Below are positions 8,098 through 16,138 of a stretch of 64,000 bases of DNA, piece by piece. How positions within the stretch are numbered: position 1 is the first letter of the stretch; every line of letters starts with the position of its first letter. The notes under the pieces are model-generated. The model made no database searches and was not told the origin of the DNA. It saw only the letters and a list, made by a program, of their open reading frames with translations. A program made the position numbers and the translations under genes. This stretch comes from Roseimaritima sediminicola (GTDB lineage: Bacteria > Planctomycetota > Planctomycetia > Pirellulales > Pirellulaceae), in NCBI RefSeq assembly GCF_009618275.1, contig NZ_WIAD01000002.1:1-64000 (forward strand), given 5' to 3'.

Positions 8098-9234
8098 ATG
8101 CCCTCGTCACGTACCCTGGTCCTGCTGGGCATCGGTCACACCAATGCGGAAGTCGTTCGCCGCTGGATCAAGCGGCCGATTGCCGATACGCGCTTGGTCT
8201 GTATCTCGAAATTTCCCTTTGCGACCTACTCGGGGATGTTGCCGGGCACGTTGTCGCGCCAGTTCGAGCCGACCGAAATGCAGATCGATCTGCGGGCCCT
8301 GACCAAACGTGCGGGAGCCGAACTCATTCTCGATGAGGTCACCGAACTGGATCCAGCAACGCGAACGCTGCATTTTGCCAAGCGCGACGCTCTGCCGTTC
8401 GACGTCTTGTCGGTGGGTGTGGGATCGATGCCGGCCGGTTGGCGCGATCACCGTTCGCCCGCGTTGGTCCCGATCAAACCGATGCAGACCTTCCCGTCAC
8501 GCTTGGAGGAACGTCTCGGCGATGGCGCCGGGCCCAAGCGCTGTGTGATCGTCGGCGGCGGTGTCGCGGGGGTCGAGGTCGCGCTGTGTCTCGATGCGGG
8601 CCTAGCCAAACGGGGCCTCGCCGAACGGGGCCAGCCACAGTCCTATTCCATCACCATCCTGACCAGCGGACCGCAGATTGCCGACGGCATGACGAACCGC
8701 AGTCGCCGGAAGCTGCGTGAGATCCTCCGCGCTCGCGGCATCGAGGTGCGCACCGACTACCGCGTCAAAGAGGTCGACGAGCGGTCGGTCGGTAATGGCC
8801 AAGACGAACCGATCGCGGCCGACGTAATCATCTGGGCCACCGGCGCCGCAGCCCCACCGGTACTCGGTCGACTCGGGCTGGCTACTGACGAACGCGGCTT
8901 TCTCGCGCTCAATCCCCGGCTGCAAAGTACCGACGCGGAACCCATCTTCGCCGTCGGCGACTGCGGCACGATCCTCCAGCATCCGGCTCCCAAAGCCGGC
9001 GTATTCGCCGTTCGGCAGGCTCCCGTGTTGTGGCACAATCTGCGTGCGGCGCTCGGCGCAGAAACCGCTTACCAAACGTATCGTCCGCAGAGCGGGTTCA
9101 TGAAGATCCTGAATACCGGCCACGGCAAGGCGTTGCTGGAATACAAAGGCCACAGCGCGCACGCCCGCTGGTGTTGGTGGCTGAAATGCTGGATCGATAA
9201 GCGCTTCGTCGCCAAGTATCAGTTTCGCGAATAG
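8098..9234 (+). CDS. FAD-dependent pyridine nucleotide-disulfide oxidoreductase (SelD-N-terminal-like type)
   Basis: A 378-residue flavoprotein of the NDH-2-like class. It has an N-terminal dinucleotide fold (LVLLGIGHTNAEVVRRW), a second one for NAD(P)H (CVIVGGGVAGVEVALCL), and the C-terminal FAD motif IFAVGDCG. KFPFATYSGMLPG and the tail GFMKILNTGHGKALLEYKG fit the family that often occurs fused to, or beside, selenophosphate synthase SelD. Here it stands alone with no selD in the window. I take ATG 8098; a TTG six bases earlier is an alternative. The lone-standing form could be a membrane-associated NADH dehydrogenase-like enzyme with unknown acceptor. It converges on the methyltransferase gene. 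Confidence 0.85.
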   Translation: MPSSRTLVLLGIGHTNAEVVRRWIKRPIADTRLVCISKFPFATYSGMLPGTLSRQFEPTEMQIDLRALTKRAGAELILDEVTELDPATRTLHFAKRDALPFDVLSVGVGSMPAGWRDHRSPALVPIKPMQTFPSRLEERLGDGAGPKRCVIVGGGVAGVEVALCLDAGLAKRGLAERGQPQSYSITILTSGPQIADGMTNRSRRKLREILRARGIEVRTDYRVKEVDERSVGNGQDEPIAADVIIWATGAAAPPVLGRLGLATDERGFLALNPRLQSTDAEPIFAVGDCGTILQHPAPKAGVFAVRQAPVLWHNLRAALGAETAYQTYRPQSGFMKILNTGHGKALLEYKGHSAHARWCWWLKCWIDKRFVAKYQFRE

Positions 9235-9299
9235 GAATGGTACGCGGCGAGCCTTGAGGGACTGGTGGCCCGATCCACTACGGGGTGTGGCCTGATCCA

Positions 9300-9917
9300 C
9301 TACGGGGTTTTGCGGACCAGCGTCATGCCTTCGCGGCCGTGAAAGGTCAACAGCAGCGAGCCGTTGGCGGCGACCGCCTCGAGCACCGCTTCGAAGAACG
9401 GCTGTTCCCCCGGCCATGGAAAGGCGAAGAACAAATCAAAATCCGTCACCTCCAGATCCAGCTCGTCATAGGCGTTGCCGGTCTGGGTGACGACGTTCTC
9501 CAGCTCCGATTCCCAGTGCACCATGTCATCCAGCTCCGACGGCAGGAAGCTGCCGGCGACAAAGCGGGCCGGAATCGTCAGCTCCGCCGCCAGTTCGTCG
9601 GATTCCTGCACCAATGCCGAATCGATCTCGATGCCAACCGCTTCCAGGCCTCGCAGGGCTGCCAACATCGTGCCGGCGCCGATCCCGCTGCCCCATTCAC
9701 AGAACCGGTTGCCGGCCAACAGATTCTCTTCCTGCAGCCAGCCCAGCGTTTTGTCCAGCAGTTCGAAATCGCAGGTCACAAACTGCTCGGTCACCGAAGC
9801 GTTGCGCAGCATCAAGGCTTCGATGCGTTCGAACGCGCGATCGATCAGGTGGGCGGCCGGATCGGAGAGCGTCCGCGAGCCGACGTGGTTGGGTACACAG
9901 ATGGGCGCTAGGGCCAC
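9300..9917 (-). CDS. Class I SAM-dependent methyltransferase
   Basis: About 205 residues. The SAM-binding motif I is CEWGSGIGAGTMLAALRG, followed by an acidic strand-2 end GIEIDS; later FFAFPWPGEQPFFEAV corresponds to motif IV and post-motif segments. The frame is open upstream to 10232, but that part overlaps the KptA-like gene in another frame and is not credible, so the real start is probably GTG 9917 or TTG 9923, a few bases after the KptA-like stop. The pair is likely translationally linked. The substrate is unknown; the overall pattern resembles small-molecule or protein N-methyltransferases. It converges with the FAD oxidoreductase gene across a short repeated GATCCACTACGGGGT. Confidence 0.75.
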   Translation of the reverse strand: MALAPICVPNHVGSRTLSDPAAHLIDRAFERIEALMLRNASVTEQFVTCDFELLDKTLGWLQEENLLAGNRFCEWGSGIGAGTMLAALRGLEAVGIEIDSALVQESDELAAELTIPARFVAGSFLPSELDDMVHWESELENVVTQTGNAYDELDLEVTDFDLFFAFPWPGEQPFFEAVLEAVAANGSLLLTFHGREGMTLVRKTP

Positions 9918-9925
9918 CGTCAACC

Positions 9926-10168
9926 TCAGGGAAGTGCGCGGATCAGTTGCCGATCGTCGCTCAATTCGAAAAGCGGCGGCTGCTGGACCTCGATCAATTC
10001 GTACACGCGCGGGACGGTCAGCGACGTTTTTCCATGGGTGTTCGCCTTGGCGACCAATTCTTCGAGGTTCGTCCAGCCTTCCGGAGCCAGATCGATCCCG
10101 ATGGACTCGGGGTGATGACGCAGCACAAAGGCCAGGTATTTGCTGATTTTCGTTAAGCGTTTGTTCAT
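9926..10168 (-). CDS. kptA: KptA/Tpt1-like RNA 2'-phosphotransferase, N-terminal domain only
   Basis: Only 80 residues, whereas KptA proteins are usually about 180. What is present is the complete N-terminal winged-helix half: NKRLTKISKYLAFVLRHHPE with the catalytic Arg-His pair (R17, H18), GWTNLEELVAKAN, and the ending LFELSDDRQLIRALP, matching the family strand that carries the next conserved Arg (IRA). A TGA then ends the frame exactly where the family would continue with QGHS and the NAD-binding domain. The downstream DNA encodes a methyltransferase and I see no continuation in another frame. Full KptA removes a 2'-phosphate from RNA using NAD. This could be a truncated remnant or a real short protein. 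Confidence 0.7.
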   Translation of the reverse strand: MNKRLTKISKYLAFVLRHHPESIGIDLAPEGWTNLEELVAKANTHGKTSLTVPRVYELIEVQQPPLFELSDDRQLIRALP

Positions 10169-10275
10169 AAGCGGCAGTGTAATCCAAGCCGCCTCGGGTC
10201 GCTGCGCCCGGTCTTAGCAAACCGCGCCCCATCGGTCAAACTATGTCACCATCCTTTCCTTCAGAGGTTCTTCGC

Positions 10276-11223
10276 ATGACGATCCAGTGGTTTCCCGGTC
10301 ACATGCACAAAGCGCGGCTCGAGATCGAGGCCGTGTTGCCGAAGGTGCACGTCGTCCTCGAAGTGCTCGACGCGCGGATCCCGTTTTCCAGCAGCAACCC
10401 CATGCTGGAAGAGCTGCGGAAAGCGAAACCGTGCTTGAAAGTGCTGGCCAAGAGCGACCTGGCGGATGAGGAGATGACGACGACCTGGAAACGGTTTCTG
10501 GAACAGTCCGAGAACACGCGGGCCACGGCCGTCTCCAGCGAAGACGTGCCCTCCATCCGGCGGCTGAAACCGCTGGCCGCCCAATTGGTTCCCGAGCGTC
10601 AGGGCCGCCCGGTAACGATCATGATCGCCGGAATCCCGAACGTGGGAAAATCGACTCTGATCAACTACCTGGCCGGTCGCAAGATTGCCCGAACCGGCAA
10701 CACGCCCGCGATCACCAAGAGCCAACAAAAGGTCCCGATCGGCGACGGTTTCACGCTGCTGGACACGCCGGGGGTACTGTGGCCCAAAGTTGAGAACGTC
10801 AACAGCAGCTTTCGACTCGCGCTGCTGGGTTCGGTCAAAGAAACCGTGATGGACTACGCCGAAGTCGGCTTCTTCGCCGCGGGATACTTGTTGGAACATT
10901 ACCCCGAACGCTTGCAGCGGCGCTACGACTTGGACGCTCTGCCGGACTCGGCTCTGGCGGCTCTGGAAGCGATCGGTCGTCGCCGCGGATGTTTGGGCAA
11001 GGGCAACCGCGTGGATCTGGACCGCGCGGGCCGCATCTTGGTGACCGAGCTTCGCAGCGGAGCTCTGGGGCGAGTGACGTTGGAAACTCCGGAATTGATG
11101 CAGCGCGAACAGCTGGAGACAGCCCGGCAAGCCGCCGACAAAGCGGCTTCGAAAGCGGAAACCAAAGCGGCCCGCAAAGAACGGTATCGAGAACGCAGTC
11201 GCGCGCGCCGCAAGGGGTCCTGA
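10276..11223 (+). CDS. rbgA: Ribosome biogenesis GTPase YlqF/RbgA
   Basis: A circularly permuted GTPase that assists late assembly of the large ribosomal subunit. The 315 residues start MTIQWFPGHMHKAR, the family signature. The G motifs occur in permuted order: G4-like LAKSDLAD, then G1 GIPNVGKST, then G3 DTPG. The C-terminal part is followed by a basic Lys/Arg-rich tail (KAARKERYRERSRARRKGS) that makes it longer than typical RbgA of about 280 residues. I chose ATG 10276, since AGAGG lies a few bases upstream and the family always begins close to WFPGHM; an in-frame ATG at 10243 is less likely. It stands alone between the KptA-like gene and a minus-strand lipoprotein gene. Confidence 0.95.
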   Translation: MTIQWFPGHMHKARLEIEAVLPKVHVVLEVLDARIPFSSSNPMLEELRKAKPCLKVLAKSDLADEEMTTTWKRFLEQSENTRATAVSSEDVPSIRRLKPLAAQLVPERQGRPVTIMIAGIPNVGKSTLINYLAGRKIARTGNTPAITKSQQKVPIGDGFTLLDTPGVLWPKVENVNSSFRLALLGSVKETVMDYAEVGFFAAGYLLEHYPERLQRRYDLDALPDSALAALEAIGRRRGCLGKGNRVDLDRAGRILVTELRSGALGRVTLETPELMQREQLETARQAADKAASKAETKAARKERYRERSRARRKGS

Positions 11224-11260
11224 GCACGACGAGGAACCGTAAGGCCATACAAAAAACACC

Positions 11261-11308
11261 AAAAAAGCCCGTTCGACAACAGTTCGTGTGAACTCTCGTC
11301 GAACGGGC
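11261..11308 (-). terminator. Intrinsic terminator of the carboxypeptidase-regulatory-like lipoprotein gene
   Basis: On the minus strand a perfect 11-base stem (11298-11308 with 11267-11277, 20-base loop) is followed by six T, then GG, TG and another T run. It lies 70 bases past the lipoprotein stop. On the plus strand it could also act weakly for rbgA, but the T-rich side favours the minus strand. Confidence 0.8.
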
Positions 11309-11378
11309 GTACTGCGACGGTTTTACCCGCGGGCGTGGGCGAATCGAACACGGTCGACGCTTTGGTCGCGGCTGGTTC

Positions 11379-11876
11379 TTAGTTGCTGGTCAGATCGAAG
11401 GGAATGTTATTCTCGCCGTCGACCACCGTCGCGGTCAGTCCAGACTGTCGCGGGTTGCGGTATTTCTTGGGGACCTCGAAGGTCAAGTCGGGTCCGCGTC
11501 CGGGAACGCTGGCCTCGGTCGACTGGATGCCTTTCTCTTCGGCCTCCTCATCCGAGATGTAATCGGCCATCTGGGCTTTGCGGATGCTGACCATGTACTC
11601 ACCGGGCAGGGTGCCCGATTCGGGTGCCGCGACTTCTTCACCATCCGGAACGGCCGTCAGGCGATAGACCCCATTGGCGTCGGTCCGCCCCGTGGCGGAC
11701 TGCCCCTGGCCGGCGGTCGTGGGCACGAACATGATTGTCGCCCCTTCGACGGGCGATCCGTCCAGGGTGACCTTTCCTTCGACGGGCACGGTATCCATTG
11801 TCGGTCGACCGGAACACCCCACCAGTCCCAGCACGCTCAACATCGCCACGGCCACAACCTGTCCAGTTCGTTTCAT
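11379..11876 (-). CDS. Small lipoprotein with carboxypeptidase-regulatory-like (transthyretin-type) domain
   Basis: A 165-residue lipoprotein: signal sequence then lipobox LVGCSG, then VPVEGKVTLDGSPVEGATIMFVP and GVYRLTAVPDG, the sandwich pattern of carboxypeptidase-regulatory-like domains. Such lipoproteins commonly stand beside DUF1559 genes in Planctomycetota, and here a DUF1559 gene lies 116 bases upstream on the same strand with its own terminator between them. The lipid anchor puts it on a membrane surface facing the periplasm or outside. No catalytic motif is seen and the role is unknown. Confidence 0.8.
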   Translation of the reverse strand: MKRTGQVVAVAMLSVLGLVGCSGRPTMDTVPVEGKVTLDGSPVEGATIMFVPTTAGQGQSATGRTDANGVYRLTAVPDGEEVAAPESGTLPGEYMVSIRKAQMADYISDEEAEEKGIQSTEASVPGRGPDLTFEVPKKYRNPRQSGLTATVVDGENNIPFDLTSN

Positions 11877-11905
11877 CGTGTCTTCCTACAGTTGTCAAAG
11901 TAAAC

Positions 11906-11953
11906 AAAAAAAGCCCGCCGAACCCAGGTCATTAGAACCACGATTCGGTGGGC
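11906..11953 (-). terminator. Intrinsic terminator downstream of the first DUF1559 gene
   Basis: On the minus strand 11944-11953 pairs with 11913-11922 (one G-U pair in ten), and the stem is followed by seven T. It separates the DUF1559 gene (stop at 11993) from the lipoprotein gene (start at 11876), so much of the transcript may end here and the lipoprotein gene may need its own promoter or read-through. Confidence 0.75.
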
Positions 11954-11992
11954 GATACAAGAACCCTTTTCGTTTGGAATCAGCCGTACAGC

Positions 11993-13081
11993 TTAAGGCA
12001 GCTGAGCGGTTTCACCACCTTGAACCGACCCCAAAGCTCCCCACAGGCCATACAGCGAGGGACCGCTGTAGTCCTGCGGACGGTTGGAGTCTGCCGGAGG
12101 CGTGGGTGAATCGAAGACGGTCAACGTCGGGTCGCCAGCGTCAATCGTCTCGCCGATGAAATGCACCGAGCCGTCGGCAAAGACCACGTTGACACCACCG
12201 GGGTGCGCACTGCCGGCGGTGATCAACGCCCAGGACTCAGCGCGATTACCACAGCTGGGACCATTGGGCGGCAACATCGGCTGCCAGGTCGTGTAGGGCG
12301 TTCGCGAGTCGGCCCAACGCCAACCTTTCTGCCAGCTGCCGGTTTCGACGTCGCCCACGAACTGGTTGTTCGGACCGACTTCGCCCAAGCACAACGCGGG
12401 GGCTTCACTGTTGCTCGCACCAACGTTCATGGCAAAACCGTCCTCGACCTTGCGGCTGCTACGGTTACCGATCCGTACACCCGAGATCATCATCGTGTTA
12501 CTGGTTCCGTCGGTGATGCCGGCAAAGTTGCGGACCACTTTGTCGCCTCGTGCTCCCACGCCACGCGATTCGTGCCAAGCCCAGTCCAACCACTGGTCAC
12601 CGCGGTTGATCTGGTAACTGATCCGGGAGATCGTGTTGGGCGGCGTGGTCGCCATCGGGTCCGAGGGACACAGCAGGGTTTCCGGCCCGCTCTGCATCAG
12701 CGTCGTATTGTGCCACGGTCGCTCGATTCCGATGTGGGTGTCGAACAACTGATCATACAGCGGTTGGCCTTCCATAAACGGCAGCAACAGCACCGCGTAA
12801 CTCCACCGCTCACGCCCACTGCGGTAATCGCGGTACTGGGGATCTAAGAACAACGGATCATGCGTCGCCGCCGGAAACCGCTGGTAGGTGTCGTGAAAGT
12901 TGTGCATCGCCAACCCCAGCTGCTTCAGGTTGTTGCCGCACTGCATTCGCCGTGCGGCCTCCCGAGCCGCCTGGACGGCCGGCAGCAGTAGTCCGACCAG
13001 CACGCCAATGATGGCGATCACCACCAACAATTCAACGAGCGTGAACGCTTGTCGCGAAACGCGAAGATTTCTAGCTTTCAA
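11993..13081 (-). CDS. DUF1559 family protein with type IV pilin-like N-terminus
   Basis: DUF1559 proteins are a large planctomycete family of exported pseudopilin-like proteins of unknown function. After a short basic leader comes the prepilin cleavage/methylation segment QAFTLVELLVVIAIIGVLVG, then the family block PAVQAAREAARRMQCGNNLKQ and, near the C-terminus, HPGGVNVVFADGSVHFI. The frame is open to an ATG at 13177, which would add a 32-residue leader with cysteines. I prefer TTG 13081: it gives a normal short prepilin leader and has AAGGG seven bases upstream. The product is then about 362 residues. A prepilin peptidase must act on it from elsewhere in the genome. Confidence 0.9.
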   Translation of the reverse strand: MKARNLRVSRQAFTLVELLVVIAIIGVLVGLLLPAVQAAREAARRMQCGNNLKQLGLAMHNFHDTYQRFPAATHDPLFLDPQYRDYRSGRERWSYAVLLLPFMEGQPLYDQLFDTHIGIERPWHNTTLMQSGPETLLCPSDPMATTPPNTISRISYQINRGDQWLDWAWHESRGVGARGDKVVRNFAGITDGTSNTMMISGVRIGNRSSRKVEDGFAMNVGASNSEAPALCLGEVGPNNQFVGDVETGSWQKGWRWADSRTPYTTWQPMLPPNGPSCGNRAESWALITAGSAHPGGVNVVFADGSVHFIGETIDAGDPTLTVFDSPTPPADSNRPQDYSGPSLYGLWGALGSVQGGETAQLP

Positions 13082-13602
13082 AACTGCACCCTTGTAAACG
13101 ATAGCTACGAAAAAAAGACACGCCCAGGGAAAACAAATCCCTGGCCGCTTCGTTAATGCTATGCGGACCCGGCTCAAAGAGACGCGAACTGGAACCGAAA
13201 AGCCCGCCGCTTGCCCGCCATCTTCAGCGCACCCGTTTCAGCCAAGAATTGACTAACAAGGACCGCCCCGGGTACAGCTTTCGACGACTTCACAGAAGAT
13301 CATGCCCCCAAACAGAAGTACGGTAATGCAGCAGGCGATTGTAGGGAAATTTATGGCGAGATCAATACATTAAAGTGCGACAGCCCCGCACAGGCCACCC
13401 TTTAAAGGAAAATTCGCCACCGCCTTCCGGCCCTCGGGTTCCTTTGAGGCTCCGATAAAGGGGATTAGCGTTGAAGATCTAACGGCTGCGCTGCGTGACG
13501 GATTCGGGCCACTTCGGCCACCCGTGAAGGGGTGGTGTCCAGATACGGTACGGGCGTCTGCCTGGCAATCTGCGGTTGTTGCCGCCGCCTTGAACACCGC
13601 GT
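13082..13602. other. Intergenic stretch upstream of the first DUF1559 gene
   Basis: This holds the 5' region of the minus-strand DUF1559 gene and the tail side of ftr. Part is AT-richer than the surroundings (around 13290-13375), consistent with a promoter. A 75-codon open frame at 13370-13597 has no recognisable product and I do not call it. No hairpin or operator was seen. Confidence 0.4.
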
Positions 13603-14514
13603 TCAGTCGAGCAACTGATGCAGATGGATGAGGCTCTTGCCCAGTCGTCCGCCGTAGTTACCGGCGCTGATCCGGATCAGTCCCTCGGTATCGGCGGCCG
13701 CTTTCAAGGCTTCGCCGGTGGCTCGCTGCAGCGACTGCAGATCGCGGCCGTTGATGATGATTTCCATGATCGAACGGCAGCCCTTGGGCACTTGGGATTT
13801 CTCTCCGAGCTGGTCACGCAGCGTGGGACAGAATTCGGCATAGGTGCTGGCGATGGTGAAGTCGTAACTGCTGCCGGCCTTGCTGCCGCTGGCGGCCACG
13901 CCGCCGGGAAAGGGGGCCACCACATCGGCACAGCGTTCGACCGCGGCGGCGGCTTTTTCCGCCGCCTCCAGGGCCGCGTCTTCGCTTTCCCCCATGAACC
14001 ACAGGTTTCCCCCCATCACTCCATCGCGAAAGCCGAAGCGGCGAGACAGAAAGAACTCCCCGCCCAGGATCGGGATCACCCAGCCCGGCGTGTCGTAGCG
14101 GGTCTCGCGAAATTGGTGTCGATCGCCAAAGAAGGCGACTTTGCGTCCCAATTTAAAATAGTCCTCGCTGTCGATGCGGTTAAAGCAGCGAGCGGTCGGA
14201 CAGGTCAATACGTTCTGGCTGATTCGCGCCAGCATGACTTTCTCCAGATGCTCGCGACGGTCCTTGCGAAACCGCGGCACATGGAACTGGACCACCGCCC
14301 CGCAGCGCCGGTCGGGCGTGCCCTCGCCGGCTTCGATCCACTGGGCCACGCCGGCTTCGCAGTCGCACAGGATCGTGCTGGAGGCGTGCCCGGTGACCGC
14401 CGCGACGCAGTGCTCCAGCCAGCGGCGATCGCGAGCGGTGATCAGGATCTCGCCATAGATGCTGCGAAAACCTTCCGCGTAGGTGTCTTCGACCAGATGT
14501 TTCAGATCCGTCAT
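13603..14514 (-). CDS. ftr: Formylmethanofuran--tetrahydromethanopterin formyltransferase
   Basis: Ftr (FhcD in methylotrophs) moves a formyl group between methanofuran and tetrahydromethanopterin, in methanogens and in the bacterial H4MPT-dependent formaldehyde oxidation pathway. The 303 residues are full length: an N-terminal half with AEGFRSIYGEILITARD, and a C-terminal half with GGVAASGSKAGS, FCPTLRDQLGEKSQVP and the terminal RISAGNYGGRLGKSL, all family hallmarks. It starts two bases after the 5-formyl-THF cyclo-ligase gene, so the two are almost certainly co-transcribed. No other H4MPT genes (mch, mtdB, fae, fhcABC) lie in the window; in planctomycetes they are often scattered. Confidence 0.95.
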   Translation of the reverse strand: MTDLKHLVEDTYAEGFRSIYGEILITARDRRWLEHCVAAVTGHASSTILCDCEAGVAQWIEAGEGTPDRRCGAVVQFHVPRFRKDRREHLEKVMLARISQNVLTCPTARCFNRIDSEDYFKLGRKVAFFGDRHQFRETRYDTPGWVIPILGGEFFLSRRFGFRDGVMGGNLWFMGESEDAALEAAEKAAAAVERCADVVAPFPGGVAASGSKAGSSYDFTIASTYAEFCPTLRDQLGEKSQVPKGCRSIMEIIINGRDLQSLQRATGEALKAAADTEGLIRISAGNYGGRLGKSLIHLHQLLD

Positions 14515-14516
14515 GC

Positions 14517-15125
14517 TCAGCTGCGTCCTCGGCCCTGGTACACGGTCGATTCGGTGACGACTTTGTCCATGTAGATGTCGTGGTCCTGCATCGGGATCTC
14601 CGGGAATATCTGGCAGTCAAACGCCAGGGCGATCAACGGCGTATCGGGCCGCGCGTTCTGCAGCAGTTTGTCGTAGTAGCCTTTGCCATGGCCGGTGCGT
14701 CCGCCCTGAGCGTCAAAGCCGACGCCCGGCACCAGAATCAAATCCAACTGCTCGACCGCCACCCGTTTCGCGGCGACCTCGCGGAGGTCGGCCCGCGGTT
14801 CGAGGATCTTGTACATCCCGACTTCCAGCTCGTCCATCGCTTCCAGATGGAACAGTTCCAGTTCCCCTTCGACGCAAAACGGCACGATGATCCGCTTGTC
14901 CGAAGCGATCGCGGCGGGCAGCGCATGCCGCGTTCGCACCTCGTCTCGCACGTCGACGTACCACATCACGCACTGGGCGGATTGATACTCGGGCAACTGC
15001 ATCACGGCGGCGGTGATCTGTTCGCTGACGGCGTCCTTGTCGTGCTGCGCCTTGCGGTTGGCGTGTGCGGTCTTGCGGATCGCCTGCTTCAGCTGGTCCC
15101 GGGGATCACTGTCTTGAACGGTCAT
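14517..15125 (-). CDS. 5-formyltetrahydrofolate cyclo-ligase family protein
   Basis: Enzymes of this family convert 5-formyl-THF to 5,10-methenyl-THF with ATP. The 202 residues contain the Lys/Arg-rich N-terminal helix (LKQAIRKTAHANRKAQ), the VPFCVEGELELF strand, and the C-terminal nucleotide and folate signature VPGVGFDAQGGRTGHGKGYYD. The length is normal. It lies between apt (72 bases upstream) and ftr (two bases downstream) on the same strand. Standing directly before an H4MPT formyltransferase gene, it might serve the folate pool that meets the H4MPT pool, or act on a pterin other than folate; sequence alone does not decide. Confidence 0.9.
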   Translation of the reverse strand: MTVQDSDPRDQLKQAIRKTAHANRKAQHDKDAVSEQITAAVMQLPEYQSAQCVMWYVDVRDEVRTRHALPAAIASDKRIIVPFCVEGELELFHLEAMDELEVGMYKILEPRADLREVAAKRVAVEQLDLILVPGVGFDAQGGRTGHGKGYYDKLLQNARPDTPLIALAFDCQIFPEIPMQDHDIYMDKVVTESTVYQGRGRS

Positions 15126-15196
15126 AAAATGCTTCTACACAGTAGGGCGAGAGAAAGAGATGCATCCGAGGTGGTTGCGCAAAGCAAACCGGCCGG

Positions 15197-15778
15197 CTAC
15201 ACCGACGGACCGGGCGGACGATTTTGGACACTCAGTTCCGCTTCCTGGTCGTCTTCGTCGTAGCGCAGGACGCTGTGCGATTTGTAGGGACTCAGCCGGT
15301 CCTCGCCGCCCAGGGGAACGAGGTGAATCAGAAAGCTACAACCCACGATTTCGGCGTTGCACTGTTCCAACAATCGGCAACAGGCTTCCATGGTTCCGCC
15401 GGTGGCCAACAGGTCGTCGACCAACAGGACTCGCTGGCCTTCGGCAACGCCGTCGACGTGGACTTCCAGTTCATCCGCTCCGTACTCCAGTTCGTAACGA
15501 AAGGAGTTGCGATCGAAGGGCAGCTTGCCGGGTTTTCGAATGGGCACGAATCCGGCGCCCAGCTGCAGCGCCAGCGGAGCGGCAAAGATAAATCCGCGAG
15601 CTTCCGCCGAAGCGACCACGTCGACCCCTTGCCCGGCGAAGGGCGCGGCCATGGCTTCGACCGCCATCTGTAACGCCTTGTGATCGGCCAACAGGGGCGT
15701 GATGTCGCGGAACAGGATACCGGGTCGCGGAAAGTCGGGGATGTCGCGAACGTAACGTCGTAGATAGTCGGCGTTCAT
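15197..15778 (-). CDS. apt: Adenine phosphoribosyltransferase
   Basis: Salvages adenine to AMP with PRPP. The 193-residue protein has the family N-terminus (LRRYVRDIPDFPRPGILFRDITPLL), the adenine-loop segment ASAEARGFIFAAPLA, and the PRPP-binding motif VLLVDDLLATGGT. The C-terminal 25 residues beyond the core (RYDEDDQEAELSVQN) are acidic and not typical. First gene of a probable minus-strand operon apt, cyclo-ligase, ftr. Directly upstream is a large hairpin-bearing intergenic region. Confidence 0.96.
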   Translation of the reverse strand: MNADYLRRYVRDIPDFPRPGILFRDITPLLADHKALQMAVEAMAAPFAGQGVDVVASAEARGFIFAAPLALQLGAGFVPIRKPGKLPFDRNSFRYELEYGADELEVHVDGVAEGQRVLLVDDLLATGGTMEACCRLLEQCNAEIVGCSFLIHLVPLGGEDRLSPYKSHSVLRYDEDDQEAELSVQNRPPGPSV

Positions 15779-15906
15779 AAAAAGAAACGGCCTCGATGAA
15801 TCCAGGCAAATGGCGTGGCAAAGCGTCTCAGCTTAGCACGTCATCTGCGGGCGCGACACCGGTTAGCACGTCGGCATGAATCTTTCAGTGAAACCTCGCG
15901 ACGACA

Positions 15907-16003
15907 CCCTCCCGCGCAGCGGGAGGGTCGGGCTCTTAGGCCCGGGGAGGGCCCTACGAAAACCCTCTCCGGGCCTAAGAGCCCGACTCTCCCAAAGGGA
16001 GAG
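15907..16003. repeat. Large composite inverted-repeat (hairpin) element
   Basis: A 31-base inverted repeat, left arm 15921-15951 and right arm 15963-15993 with two mismatches and an 11-base loop, centred on the word GGCTCTTAGGCCCGG. Two smaller hairpins overlap its ends: 15907-15915 with 15919-15927, and about 15987-15993 with 15997-16003. It sits between apt and a small membrane-protein gene. Similar but shorter words recur at 45745-45785 and 29786-29841, suggesting a dispersed family. Confidence 0.8.
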
Positions 16004-16030
16004 TAAAGCCGAATGAAATGTTGCGAGGTG

Positions 16031-16077
16031 CTTAGCACAGTGCACCGGTTAGCACAGTGCACCGGTTAGCGCGGTGC
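16031..16077. repeat. Short direct repeats of 17 bases
   Basis: TTAGCACAGTGCACCGG occurs twice in tandem (16032 and 16049), followed by a degenerate third TTAGCGCGGTGCC. Related TTAGCACGTC words occur at 15833 and 15862. The core GCACAGTGC is itself near-palindromic. No gene lies here. Confidence 0.7.
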
Positions 16078-16138
16078 CCGCGGCGGCATCGACGACAACC
16101 GTCGCGAACCCCCAAAAGGCTGCGTTCTGCCGACCGGC

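Noticed and set aside
9918-10232. Long N-terminal extension of the methyltransferase frame
   Set aside because: It overlaps the KptA-like gene in another frame and shows no protein-like composition; starts near 9917 fit better.
13370-13597. 75-codon minus-strand frame in an intergenic region
   Set aside because: No ribosome-binding site, no recognisable motif and atypical composition.
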